A stretch of DNA of 64,000 bases from Gremmenia infestans (Eukaryota > Ascomycota > Leotiomycetes > Helotiales > Hamatocanthoscyphaceae): positions 806,001 through 870,000 of the forward strand of contig JAFEVB010000026.1 of NCBI GenBank assembly GCA_032629725.1, in the 5' to 3' direction. Below the pieces are notes generated by a model. The model saw only the letters and a list, made by a program, of their open reading frames with translations, searched no databases and was not told the DNA's origin. Every line of letters starts with the position of its first letter. The stretch's first letter is position 1. Positions 1-9,872 of the stretch are shown one piece after another. The translations under genes and the position numbers were made by a program.

Positions 1-125
1 TTTTCGTTCTTCTTTTGCGAGGTGAGAGGCTGAGTAGGTTCTGGCTGTAGACTGCTTGCAGGACCGGTTTCGCTCTTCTTCTCCTCATCTTTGTCGTTTC
101 GGGAGCGCAGACTGCGTCCAGCCAT
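1..125 (-). CDS. N-terminal fragment of an unknown protein, cut by the window edge
   Basis: An open frame starts at an ATG on the minus strand at 125 and runs off the left edge without a stop. The visible residues begin MAGRSLRSRNDKDEEKK and are strongly charged and disordered, with a basic SLRSR patch followed by a Glu/Lys stretch and then a Ser/Pro/Gln-rich tail. No domain can be recognised from about 41 residues. A basic then acidic N-terminus of this kind is common in nuclear proteins, but that is only a suggestion. The ATG could also be internal to a longer first exon. Confidence 0.5.
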   Translation of the reverse strand, partial: MAGRSLRSRNDKDEEKKSETGPASSLQPEPTQPLTSQKKNE

Positions 126-492
126 TTTGACATAGATGTGCGTTGATTGTGGGATGTAGATTGAAGAGGAAGTAGTATTTGGTTTCTTAAATAGGTTGAG
201 GATCTGAGTTATTATTGAATCCGAGACTGCGCATATGAGTTCGTGTGCTTCTGGTGAATTGATAGATTCTTCGCGCAACATATTCACCTTTCAGGGGCTT
301 ACCAGCCGTTTGTAAGGAGTATGCAAAGAAAACCCGTTCTCATTGCTTTTATGTTCTTTCATAACATCACTTTATCTATGTTATGGAATACTCACCTGCA
401 GAATATGCCTCAATCTTCCAACTGCGAGAGAATCAGCAAGAATCTTTCCATAGAACACTCAACGTACCCATCCAACTACCCTCAACTCCCAC
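126..492. other. Intergenic, no gene seen
   Basis: This 367 bp stretch lies between the divergent-side start of the edge gene and the 3' end of the dehydrogenase. A 76-codon plus-strand frame at 321-551 overlaps the dehydrogenase 3' end and has no protein-like character. It probably holds the promoter of the edge gene and the 3' UTR of the dehydrogenase. Confidence 0.6.
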
Positions 493-1786
493 TCAAGAAT
501 CCCTCTTCTTCACCCCCTCCGTCTGAAAATCTAACCCAGCATCCCGTCTGATAACCCCAAACATACTACTGGAATCCAACTTCCTCCCCACCCCCTCTTC
601 CTCCGCCCACACTTTCGCCTCTTTCAAATGCCCCAGCGCCACCTCCCCAACCTTCAACCGCGTTCCCGCCTTCTCCGCGCAACTAATCCCAATGCCCACA
701 TCCTTAATCCCTAATCCGAGATCACTCCACGGACTCTCTCCCTTGGGCGGACAATAAGCTCCAGTCGTAAGTCTCTTGCTCATAGTATACGCCAACTCCC
801 CGTAATTCTCCTTAATCAACATCTCCATATTCTCGCTCCCTAGCCCCGTTTTCTCTGCAAATACGTGGGCCTCGGAGATCATCTCCATCATCGCCGCGGT
901 GATAAAGTTTCTATTTGAAAAATGAAGTTTAGCATCTGTTGCGTACAAGTGGAGCCGGAAACTTGTTCAGATGCTTACCCCGATGTCTTCATCAAGCTTG
1001 CTTTCGATGCATCTACTCCTAGCTCAATAACTCCCCTCCCCATCACACCTTTAAGAAACGGCTTGATTGCATCAAGTGCCTTTTGAGGGCCGGCGATGAT
1101 GAATAGCAGTTGACCCGTAGCTGCTACGGGGGAGGCGCCGAAGACGGGTGCTTTGATTCACCATAGTTATTAGCAGGCGAACGAAAACAGTTGAGCTGAG
1201 TAGAGGAGTGGAGTGGTGTGGAGTGGAGTAAAGTGGGGGGGTTACCAGCTACGAATAGAGCTCCAGCCTCTGTAAGTGTACTTGCGATGGACGAAGTGGT
1301 ATCGGGATGAACCGTCGTGGTATCCACGATAATCTTCCCTGTTAGGGACCCTGAAGTGGGGGTGAGGATTTGCGATACGATGCTTTGGAGGGCTGCGTCG
1401 TCGCTGAGCTACAGTACGTCCACCACAAAGAGTCAGTGGGCTGCAGAGCTTTAAACGAGTAAATACTAGATATCTACCTATACTTACTGATAGAAATATA
1501 ATATCTGACCCTTTAACCACTTCGCTAACACTGGCAACAGGCACGCCCCCCAATTCTTCTAAAGGTGCACCACGTGATAGTGTTCGATTTGTGAAATGTA
1601 GAGGTGCTGCGGAGTTTGCCTTGAGATGTTTCTGCAGGTTTGTAGCCATGGCTAGACCCATGGAGCCGAGTCCTAATGTCTCTGATTAGTTTTCATATCC
1701 GTTTCAATGAGTAGTCATGACTCATGGGGTTAGATTATTGGTATGGTACCTATCCATCCGAGCCTGGGGTGGGTTTGAGATGCCAT
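493..1786 (-). CDS. 3-hydroxyisobutyrate dehydrogenase-like NAD(P)-dependent beta-hydroxyacid dehydrogenase
   Basis: Five exons (1786-1750, 1672-1488, 1408-1246, 1150-979, 910-493) join to a 324-residue protein, a normal length for the beta-hydroxyacid dehydrogenase family (3-hydroxyisobutyrate, tartronate semialdehyde or related substrates). The first two exons together make the dinucleotide-binding turn GWIGLGSMGLAMA, which fixes the start at 1786. Exon 3 carries the substrate-binding segment IIVDTTTVHPDTT, and exon 4 the family stretch APVFGASPVAATGQLLFIIA. The exon 4-5 junction rebuilds SLMKTSGNFITAAMMEMISE, which contains the catalytic-type Lys followed by the conserved Asn, so the active site looks complete. 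The enzyme oxidises a beta-hydroxyacid with NAD(P)+; the exact substrate cannot be read from sequence. It could act in the cytosol, since no targeting peptide is obvious. Confidence 0.88.
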
Positions 1787-2228
1787 GATTGAGATATAAG
1801 GGGAGATATAAAATAGGGGCGGTATGAATGTTGATGGAAGAATAAGAGAGTTTGTAGTGTTTATATACCAGTGAGTTTATTATGTAAGTAGAAAACGATC
1901 CGTCACAATGCTCCGTACCGTAAAGGCAGCTCGGGCGCTAAGAAAGCGATCTCGGCTGCGCTTGACTAACTAAGTAGAATTAAGGGATATAATTGATGTA
2001 AAGAAGATAACATAGAGGGAGAAGTAGTCATATAAGGTACCGTATTATATATGTCTGTTTCTTATTTTACTTAAGTATTTAGGGGAAAAAACGTAAACGT
2101 AGAAAAAAGCTCCCCACGAAATGTCTTACAATCAAAGGCCTGATCTCCATGAGAAAATATCATCTTGTTTTTTATCTGCTCCAATTTTATTAGAAACACC
2201 AGGTAAATCCTTCACTAGCAACTATACT
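1787..2228. other. AT-rich intergenic
   Basis: This stretch separates the dehydrogenase start from the 3' end of the broken oxidase. It is AT-rich and contains no frame with protein character. It presumably contains the dehydrogenase promoter. Confidence 0.6.
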
Positions 2229-3910
2229 TCAAGCCTCACCATTCTCTATACCCAACTTGAACCCGCCCAGACATCCTTTCTGAAACAACCCATCCGGATC
2301 ATATTTCTCACTCACCTCCCTCAAAAAGCGCCAATTCTCCTCACCATAGCCCTCAAACGGCTTCTGCCACTCCGCGCAGTAAATCAAGTACCGCCAACGA
2401 TGGCCAGTCTTGTTAGCTGCGGCTATCGTCTCTATGTGCTCAACGGTACGCCGCGTTGTTGTTTTCACAAAGTCGTCGTTGTGAGCTTCGTTCCAGTTGA
2501 CAGTGAAGCTCACCAAGACGAGATTGTCGGTGCAGTCGTGCAGGCCGAGGGGGGTGGCATCGCCTTTTTGTATCTAGTCTAGCACGAGTGGTTGGAGCAC
2601 GAGCGTCCATACCAGGCCTTTGATGTTGACGTGGCGCAAGGAAGCAATGGCGTCTTGGTAGGCTGTGTGGGCTTGAGTTATAGTCGCGAGATCGTTTTTG
2701 ATGGTAGTGGAAGCAAATAATTGTCGCCTACCGGGTGGGTTGAGGGAGTTCATTTCGTCGGTTGCGCTGGTTAGAGTGCGGGTCTTGCAGGTGCTCCAGA
2801 AGCGCCAGAGGGGTCTGAAGGGAGAATTTCGCCAGTAGAGAGGCCAATTTTTTTCATGCGGTTGAGGTGCGGTATGGACTAGATTCACGGAGACAGCTTG
2901 GATACCAAGCTGTTGAACGTAGGAAAAGCATGCGATAGGCCCAGCAGCATTGTTGTCGTATGTACTTGTGGTATCGTTGTCGACGCTTGCTCCGGCTCTA
3001 TTGACACATTCGTGAAAAGCTGCAAGAGTCTTAGTAGCCTGGAAAGACGGCATATAGAGAAATCCGCTCCAAACCATATTACAGGGAAAACTGCGAGCTG
3101 TGAAACTCGTCACAATACCGAAATTACTGGATCCCCCTTTGAGAGCGCGCCAAAGATCAGGTTTACTCGATGCGGAAGCAGTAGTGATAGCGCCAGATGC
3201 AAGAACAAGTTCGTAACTAATGATGTTCGAGCAGACCAAGCCGAACGGGGCGAGAAAAAGGAGAGACCACCGCCTAGAGTCAAACCCCCAAAACCAACAG
3301 CGGAGTTTCGACCGCCAACAACGGCAAGTCCTCTCTCATTCAACACTTTAGAGACATCCATCCATTTGGCGCCAGCTCCAATGACTACACTCGAGCCGTC
3401 CTCAGATGGTGTCACCTCTTTCAGTAGACTGAGATCGATAAGGACTCCCCCCTTGACAGTGGCGGCACCGGGAATTGGAGAGTGGCCACCACCCCTAATC
3501 GCAAATAAACCAGCTGACTTTTCTCCATCAGATCCAGTTGGGTCTTTCTTTCCTTCTTCTCGCCCATCGAACTCGCGTTTGAGGATTTTGACAGTAGTCG
3601 AGAGCTGCTGCGCATCGCGTGGCTGGACGACACATGCTGGGACTATTTCACATTCCTGCTGTGCCCAATAAGAATTCATGGATTTCCTAAAGGCAACTTT
3701 GTCGTGTGGGAAGATGACAGCGTCCGACAAGGCGGATGCTAGGGCTTTGCTTAGCGGGTCTTGGGAGTCGCTTGCCACGCTCAAGGGATTTGGCTCATTC
3801 GCAGGGTGTGGAACCAGAGCGGTGCCGAAACTTCGCTTGATGAAGATGGAAATAACGATTAGAAGTGCTGTTACAGCAAGTGCGGGAAGGAATTGGTAGG
3901 ATACGACCAT
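2229..3910 (-). pseudogene. BBE-type FAD-linked oxidase, disrupted by one frameshift and one in-frame stop
   Basis: The remains match FAD_binding_4/BBE oxidases, which use a bicovalently or covalently bound flavin and often serve secondary metabolism. The chosen start at 3910 gives a hydrophobic N-terminal segment (residues about 6-22), so the protein was secreted or membrane-anchored. Family landmarks are FAIRGGGHSPIPGAA with the flavin-region His, GFGGLTLGGGLSFFSPR, DLWRALKGGSSNFGIVTSF, and the C-terminal YDPDGLFQKGCLGGFKL. After GGLSFFSPR the frame is lost near 3236-3252 and FGLVCSN continues in the neighbouring frame, consistent with a one-base deletion. Further on, VLQPLVLD is followed by TAG (2574-2576) and the family sequence continues in the same frame. 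A 52 bp GT-AG excision could be forced over the frameshift, but it would remove the conserved GGGLSFF segment. An alternative start at 3943 adds 11 residues. Confidence 0.8.
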
Positions 3911-3943
3911 ACTGATGTTTGAGGTAGTACAGTATTGCCGCAA

Positions 3944-4656
3944 GTAGATGTCAAGGTGAACAGCCTTGTTCGAGGGATAGAAATAAGAAAGTCTCTACCC
4001 CTAATAAGCGTCATCATACTGATAGAGCCAAGAAGGAGAGGAGTGTCAGAATACACAAAATTCTTTAAGCCAGAAGCTGTCTATGAAGTTGTACGTTGTA
4101 TACCCACTAGTGCCTGAGCCCTTACTCATATCACGGGCTTGGCCGACATTTTAACAAAGAAGAGCATATAGATAGATTAGACAGGAGAATAATCTGTATA
4201 TACCCCGTAATCTCTAGGGCTTCTTATAGTATCTGCTGATCAAAAGCAAGTAGCCGGGGCTTCCTTTACTATTACATGATACCCGACTAAATCCTGAGAC
4301 TCTAGTTTTAGCGCTAAGTTCATAGATGACAGATCTTCTTTCTTTTAACTAGATATTAGGAGCTGGTCAGTTGGACTGTCCTATTGCACGGGACTTGGAA
4401 GGGAAAATATAGATTGGCAATTAGCCGGCGTATATATAGCGGACCTATCCAAACTCGATGTTTATCTAAAAACTTTTGCTCACGCAACTATTTCCCCCCC
4501 CAAATACCCCACGATTCTCCCTCATGCAAAACCCTTCAAACATGCATCCACCGCCTCCTCTCAAGATTGCAAGCATCTCCACCCTGCCCTCCTTCCCCAA
4601 ACCTTGCAACAACCTCACCAGTGACTCCCCATCTACACACCTCGGCACCCTCCTCC
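3944..4656. other. Intergenic, no gene seen
   Basis: This 0.7 kb lies between the upstream side of the broken oxidase and the 3' end of TRK. Plus-strand frames at 4384-4986 are antisense shadows of the TRK last exon and its 3' flank. No RNA gene or repeat is evident. Confidence 0.5.
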
Positions 4657-7110
4657 TTAAACCCCACTCTCCCCCTCGCCCCCCTCCCCACCCGGCAACC
4701 TCACCGCCCTATCCAGCGCAACCGGCAACCCCCTGTGCCTCCCACGAATCATAACGGCACAAAGAATCAGCTTACTAGCCTTATGCCAGCCTCCACTAAA
4801 GCTATACGCCTGGGTCGGCAGTCCCGGACTAATACCCACACATCCATACGCGCTCACGACCTCGAACGCTATATTGAACACGGAATACGTGACGGGATCG
4901 CGCTCGAAGTGCGATACTTCGATGCAGGTGATGAAGAGCAGGGCCAGGACGAGCCACCAAAGGTCGTGCGAGAGCTGCGAGCGTAGTTGCAAGCGGATGA
5001 ATTGCGTGCCGGCTGTTGTGGTTGTGGGTGGAAGAGGGGTCTGGATGTTAGATAGTGTGCGTTTGAATCTTCTGAATAATGTGCCGGACTTGGGGTGCGA
5101 GGGACCCAGCTCGAGGTCAGAGGCAGAATGGGAATAGGAATGGGAATCTTCCGCGTAGATTCCGAGGGAGCGTTCTTCGTAGACGTTGGAATGCCGCATG
5201 GTGATGACGACGGGGTAGACAGAGATGTACATCATGATGACATATAAAACCTGCAGCCCGATCCGGAGACTCGGGATACTAATGATATAAAAGCCGCCGC
5301 TCCTCACTGCCAGGGCTTGGAACAGGCCATCCAGGACTCTGAAGTGGGGTGGGATAACATCCACGGCGCTGTTCCCGATATTCAGGAGTTCGAAAGCAGC
5401 CCAGTCGATGCCGTTTAAAACGACGACCATGAAGAGTAACCACCAGGTTTGGGCCGAGGGGAATAGGTTGGTGTAGACGCGTCGAGGGTATTTTAGGACG
5501 AAACGTAGCGTGGCTTTGTGTTCGGAGTGCATTTCTGGAGACGGGTAGATGAGACAGAGGAGCTTGAGCATGCACCAGAGGATTAGGCGGAGGAAAAGCG
5601 GGTATCTGTTCTGGTTAGCGTCTCATACCATACGACACATATTCTCTTAGAACTTACGCAGTATTACCCGCCAAAATCAACAGTCCCATAGTGATAACCG
5701 GGTACGTCGCGGATTGAAACGGTATCTAATCCCAGTCCTCACCATTAGCACTGGCTACCAACCCTTGCTCAAGCTAAGAGGAAGACATACCATATTAGCA
5801 TCTAACAAACTCATGCCTGAATTGTTAAACGCAGACACCCCGTTGAAGACACCTAGCCACCTATCCTTGTCAATTAGCACTCATGTTTTCGGCATAACTT
5901 TCCCCTCCTTTATCCACAAGACGGAAAGAGAGAAACATTATACATACCAAGGATTTATCCCATTCCCCCTCGCCACCTCCGCCTTATTATACGCCATATA
6001 AGCCCCCAACCCCACACACCCTAGCACCTGCCACATCACGAAATAAATCGGCACTACATACGCTAACAGCGTAATAGCTCTATACTCCACACCCCCTAAA
6101 TGCTCCCTCTCCGCCCTGCTCAACCCATAAAACTGCGCGTTGCGACCCGTCGTATGCCTTGTCAAATAATCCGGATACTGTGAGGTATTCAATCCAGCTT
6201 GTGCTCCTTCTCCAGATTCCGTGCTGGCATCTAACTCTTTTTCTTTCGCCGAGAAGTAGGGTTGACGATGCGAAAGCCCTTCACGTGCACCATCCGCGTT
6301 GGATGGCGCAGCATGTATGTGAGAAGAGTATGTGTAGGCTGAGGAACTGGGACGTGGGTTTGGATGTGCGCCTACGCCCACGAAAGACAGGACGCGGTGA
6401 TGGTGATGCTCGTCTTGGATGTGGACGTGGGGCGTGAATTGTGACGATACCGGATTGTGCGACCCCTCCAGATCCGCGCGCGCTTCCTCATCAAGCACCA
6501 CCTCCTCGTCCCTCTCCCCACGGTCCATCTGCTGAAGCTTGATACCTCCAGCAGCTGGACCAGTACTGGAAGGCCCGGGCGTGGGATCACGTGGCCCCGA
6601 ATGCCTACTTTCAAACTCCCTCCTATCAACATGCTCATCCTCCCCTCTCAAGCCCCTCAACCTCTTGCCAACCTCCCCCTCCCCATCCCTGCCCAAACTC
6701 AAACTCCTCCTCCTCTCCCTGCGCTCCTCTTTCTGCGTCTTCACAATATGCCTGAAGCGTTGCTCAAACACCCTCTTGCGCGTAAACACCGTGCCCACAC
6801 TAACAAACACCGCACTGCCTATCAAAATCAAAAACCAGAGCAGTACCTGCTGTGCTGTACTCATCGTGCTCAGATTCACCGTGTTGAGCCCCGCTTCCGT
6901 CATGGCGGATACGACCAGGAAGAGCGAATCCGTGTACGAGATACTGTAGGCTGGATCATTGGAGCACAAGTAGAATATGATGGAGGCAAGGAGACATGTG
7001 CAGATAAAGTACGTATAGTGCACTGTGATGAAATTGAGAGGTGGTAGGAAACTCTGCATCTGTATTTGTATCCTTTTGAGAGTCGTCTGGGGGCTGCTGA
7101 CAAGCGTCAT
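4657..7110 (-). CDS. TRK1: TRK-type high-affinity potassium transporter
   Basis: Four exons (7110-5948, 5860-5791, 5725-5658, 5605-4657) give 749 residues. The protein has four membrane-pore-membrane units with a recognisable pore helix and filter Gly in each: VSAMTEAGLNTVN, VSAFNNSGMSLLD, FQALAVRSGGFYI and VSAYGCVGISPG. This is the plasma-membrane K+ uptake system TRK of fungi. The N-terminal pattern FLPPLNFITVHYTYF is typical. Between the first and second units sits a long hydrophilic cytosolic loop of about 220 residues with basic, acidic and DEHHHHR segments, as in yeast Trk1. Exon joins rebuild NPWWLGVFNGVSAFNNSGM and NTAYPLFLRLI. Start 7110 (MTLVSS) is preferred; an in-frame ATG at 7179 would add 23 residues. 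Two micro-exons of 70 and 68 bp encode pore-unit 2. Confidence 0.92.
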
Positions 7111-8409
7111 TTTTTTGGTTGAGTAGGTAGGCTTGTGAGAGTATGTTGAGACGAGACGCAAAGTTGTTATATGTTGCATATAGCTGTCTGTCTTTATATT
7201 GGTATGTGTGTTCGTATTTGTGAAAGTGACAGTGAATGCAATTGTTTTATCTAGAAAAGAGATGTGGTGGAACTTGGAAGTTTTCTAGTTCACCGCTTGA
7301 GAACCCCTGCAAATTTTATCTTTCTTCGATAAGTAGAGAAGAGGTTGAAATGAACTAACTTACGGTTCGGCCCGAGGAGGTCAAGTTTGCCCGATACCGA
7401 GGTTCTGGTGGTTATTATTAGGTAGAGGTTGTATATAGATACTGCCAGATTCTACTTTCGAGGAAAAGGCGTTCTCAACAAAGGAAGATGTGTCGTTGAT
7501 TGTCGATATCGCCTGTGCACGTGATTCGCTATAGCCTTTGCCTTGTCTTGTGAAGACATTAGAACACCAGGTCAGTTATATCCAAAATGCTTATTAAACT
7601 GTACCGGTATTCATTACTAGTCAACCCTATGTGGTGCCTAAAATGAGATAGAACAAAACAGTGCAGCAGTTATCCAATTCAGCTTCATCTTCAAATACCA
7701 TTCAATACACAAAGATCAATTATTCAACATAGTCTGGAACATTCATTCATAGAATCCAAACAGCCAAGCTGCTCTTTTCTCTATTCCTCTGCCATCTATC
7801 TTGATATATATTCAATCCACTCAAATCCCCACATAAACCAATCATCTCATCACACATGGTTATCATCCGGTACCGTCCGCAACCCAGAACACCTAAAAAT
7901 GTGTTACGTGCTTCCCTTCCTCCATTCATCCGTTTATGCAAATATAACACTAGAAAATAAAGAGGATTTCTTTGCCCTCGCTTACAACCCAAAACGCCAG
8001 CTGTAATGCCCGCCTCGGAACCCTTCCGAGGCAACAGCGATATGTTCCACCGACCCGACAAATAAAATTATGATGTGTGAGAACCAGTGACGCCGATGAC
8101 AAAGTAAATCCGAGATGCAGCTGTGTGATGCAATATAGCGTACAGGCCCATAAATACAGGCGGTGAATAAGGTCTTGAATAATGGGTATAGGTGTTATTC
8201 GTAGAAGGGTGTTAGATAGCATTTGAGTTGCATGTCTTTGTGTACTTTTCCTCGACCGTAAAGAGAGTGATAGTAGACCGGTCATTCCATCTCGGCGCTC
8301 TAGGTCGCAATGGCGTTACCATGATAGCTGGCTCGAGGATAGTCGACCCTGGTCCGGCTCGACTTCTTCGGATAGGTATATAGTGTTGATAAATTTATCG
8401 ACTTTTCAT
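7111..8409. other. Intergenic: TRK promoter and PNG1 3' flank
   Basis: About 1.3 kb contains the TRK upstream region and the sequence downstream of PNG1. Minus-strand frames of 104 and 111 codons at 7747-8285 lack domain character and codon regularity and overlap each other, so they are not called. No repeat or RNA gene is seen. Confidence 0.5.
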
Positions 8410-9872
8410 TCAGTGTCCGCGTTGCGAAGGATCTCTTGAGTGTTGTTGGCGACGTTGACCCTCTCCTCTCGCATTGACCCATTCCTGAGCGCCACTCTGT
8501 CTACCGGCAGGCTGCTCAACAGGCAGCTTCTGGTCTTCCGGTGTTCGAGGACGGTGAGCGTTTGAGGCCATTGATGGTTCTCCAAGGTTAGATACGACGG
8601 ATTGAGTAATTGATGAAACAAAGTAGCCTCTCAATTCTCGGTCTTCTCTTGAGTCTTCTTTCTCCAACTGGAAGCGTTGGTCCTTTGCCATGTTCGATCG
8701 TCGAAGGCTGCGGATCTCGTTGGTGATGTAGAGCATCACCTCCTCTGGACACCTGTTACGTTCGAGAGCTTGCGAACTCTTGCGAACGTAGCGTCGGGTG
8801 ACATCTGTTGCGCCATCGATGGAGAAAGCAATGCAATAAGACATTTTCTTTCCCCATCCATCGGAATATAGTCGGGGGTTGTCCCATGCCTCTTCGCAAG
8901 CGTCGACATGAATCCATCGTTTTTGCATTTCGGAGTAAACCTCCGTCCAAACATGATCTTCGGCATTCCATACCCATCTTACACGACCACCAACTGCTCG
9001 ACACAACATGCTGAAGACGTTGGCCCATTCTCCACATCGTCCCTTTCGTATTTGTAGAAGTCGCCACACATCGCCGTATCGTGGAAATCTCTCATATGAA
9101 CCACAATCACCTGCAGAACATCTATATAATTCGACTCGAAGCGCACCATATGCTCTCTCTTCGTCCGTCGGTGGTGTCATTCCTTGCGCAATTGTTGGTG
9201 ATAGGCAGACCGAGCATGGGGGGTTGTTAACCCATGAGAAGAACGATCGCTTGAACCATCTAAATTAGAATTAGAAATCGCCCAACAATTAAGTGAGAGT
9301 AATGCGACATACCTTAGTAATGCGCGAATAACACAGTCTTGATACCCCCATTCGGGTCGTCTACCATCTCCCATACTCTCTGCCTGTGCCTGGAGCACTT
9401 GGCTTTCCTCTTCAGCCTCGCCATATATTCTATCTAATGGAATGACTTGTAACGCTTCGTCTAATAATCCTGGGTTCTCGTATTTCGTGGGTATTAATGC
9501 TAGAGAGATCATCAAGTTGCGGAACTTTTGCGACTGCGCATCGGCTGGAGGCGAAGGGACCTTTGGTAATGTTCGTAACGACGCATATGAAGGAGGTGTT
9601 GCGCCAGACGCATGCCCTTGGCCACTAGATGATGATGGCCGGTAGCCTGGTGATGGTGGTGGTTTGAGAGAAGAAGATGCTTGAGGCGAAGCTCGTAGAT
9701 TGTTTGACGACGCTCGTTCTCGAGGTGACGGAGATGAGGTCCGCGATTGATCGAGTTCGTTCAGTCGTTTCGTGCGTAATAAACCCTCGAATTGCACCCG
9801 GAGATCTTTCGCCCATCGCTCGTCATAGTCCCCGCCGTTCTGCGGTGCCCCGAAGCCATTCGGGTCGGCCAT
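8410..9872 (-). CDS. PNG1: Peptide:N-glycanase (PNG1), transglutaminase fold
   Basis: Two exons (9872-9313 and 9259-8410) give 469 residues. PNG1 releases N-glycans from misfolded glycoproteins during ER-associated degradation in cytosol and nucleus, and binds Rad23. The N-terminal 110 residues are Ser/Pro-rich and disordered. The core begins near residue 125 (FRNLMISLALIPTKYENPGL). The intron join rebuilds RWFKRSFFSWVNNPPC, with zinc pairs PPCSVC (C202, C205) and C234/C239. The catalytic triad is present: Cys262 in RKGRCGEWAN, His289 in AEDHVWTEV, Asp306 in HVDACEEAWD. The conserved DGATDVTRRYVRK follows. The C-terminal 120 residues are Gln/Arg-rich. The start at 9872 (MADPNG) follows the family; an in-frame ATG at 10079 would add 69 residues and is less likely. 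Confidence 0.92.

Noticed and set aside
3200..3260. A 52-bp GT-AG intron that would remove the frameshift of the FAD oxidase
   Set aside because: It would cut out the conserved GGGLSFFSPR flavin-region segment, which the family needs, and the in-frame TAG further on remains unexplained.
7747..8285. Two overlapping minus-strand frames (104 and 111 codons) downstream of PNG1
   Set aside because: They overlap in different frames, have random-looking residues, and lie where the PNG1 3' UTR is expected.
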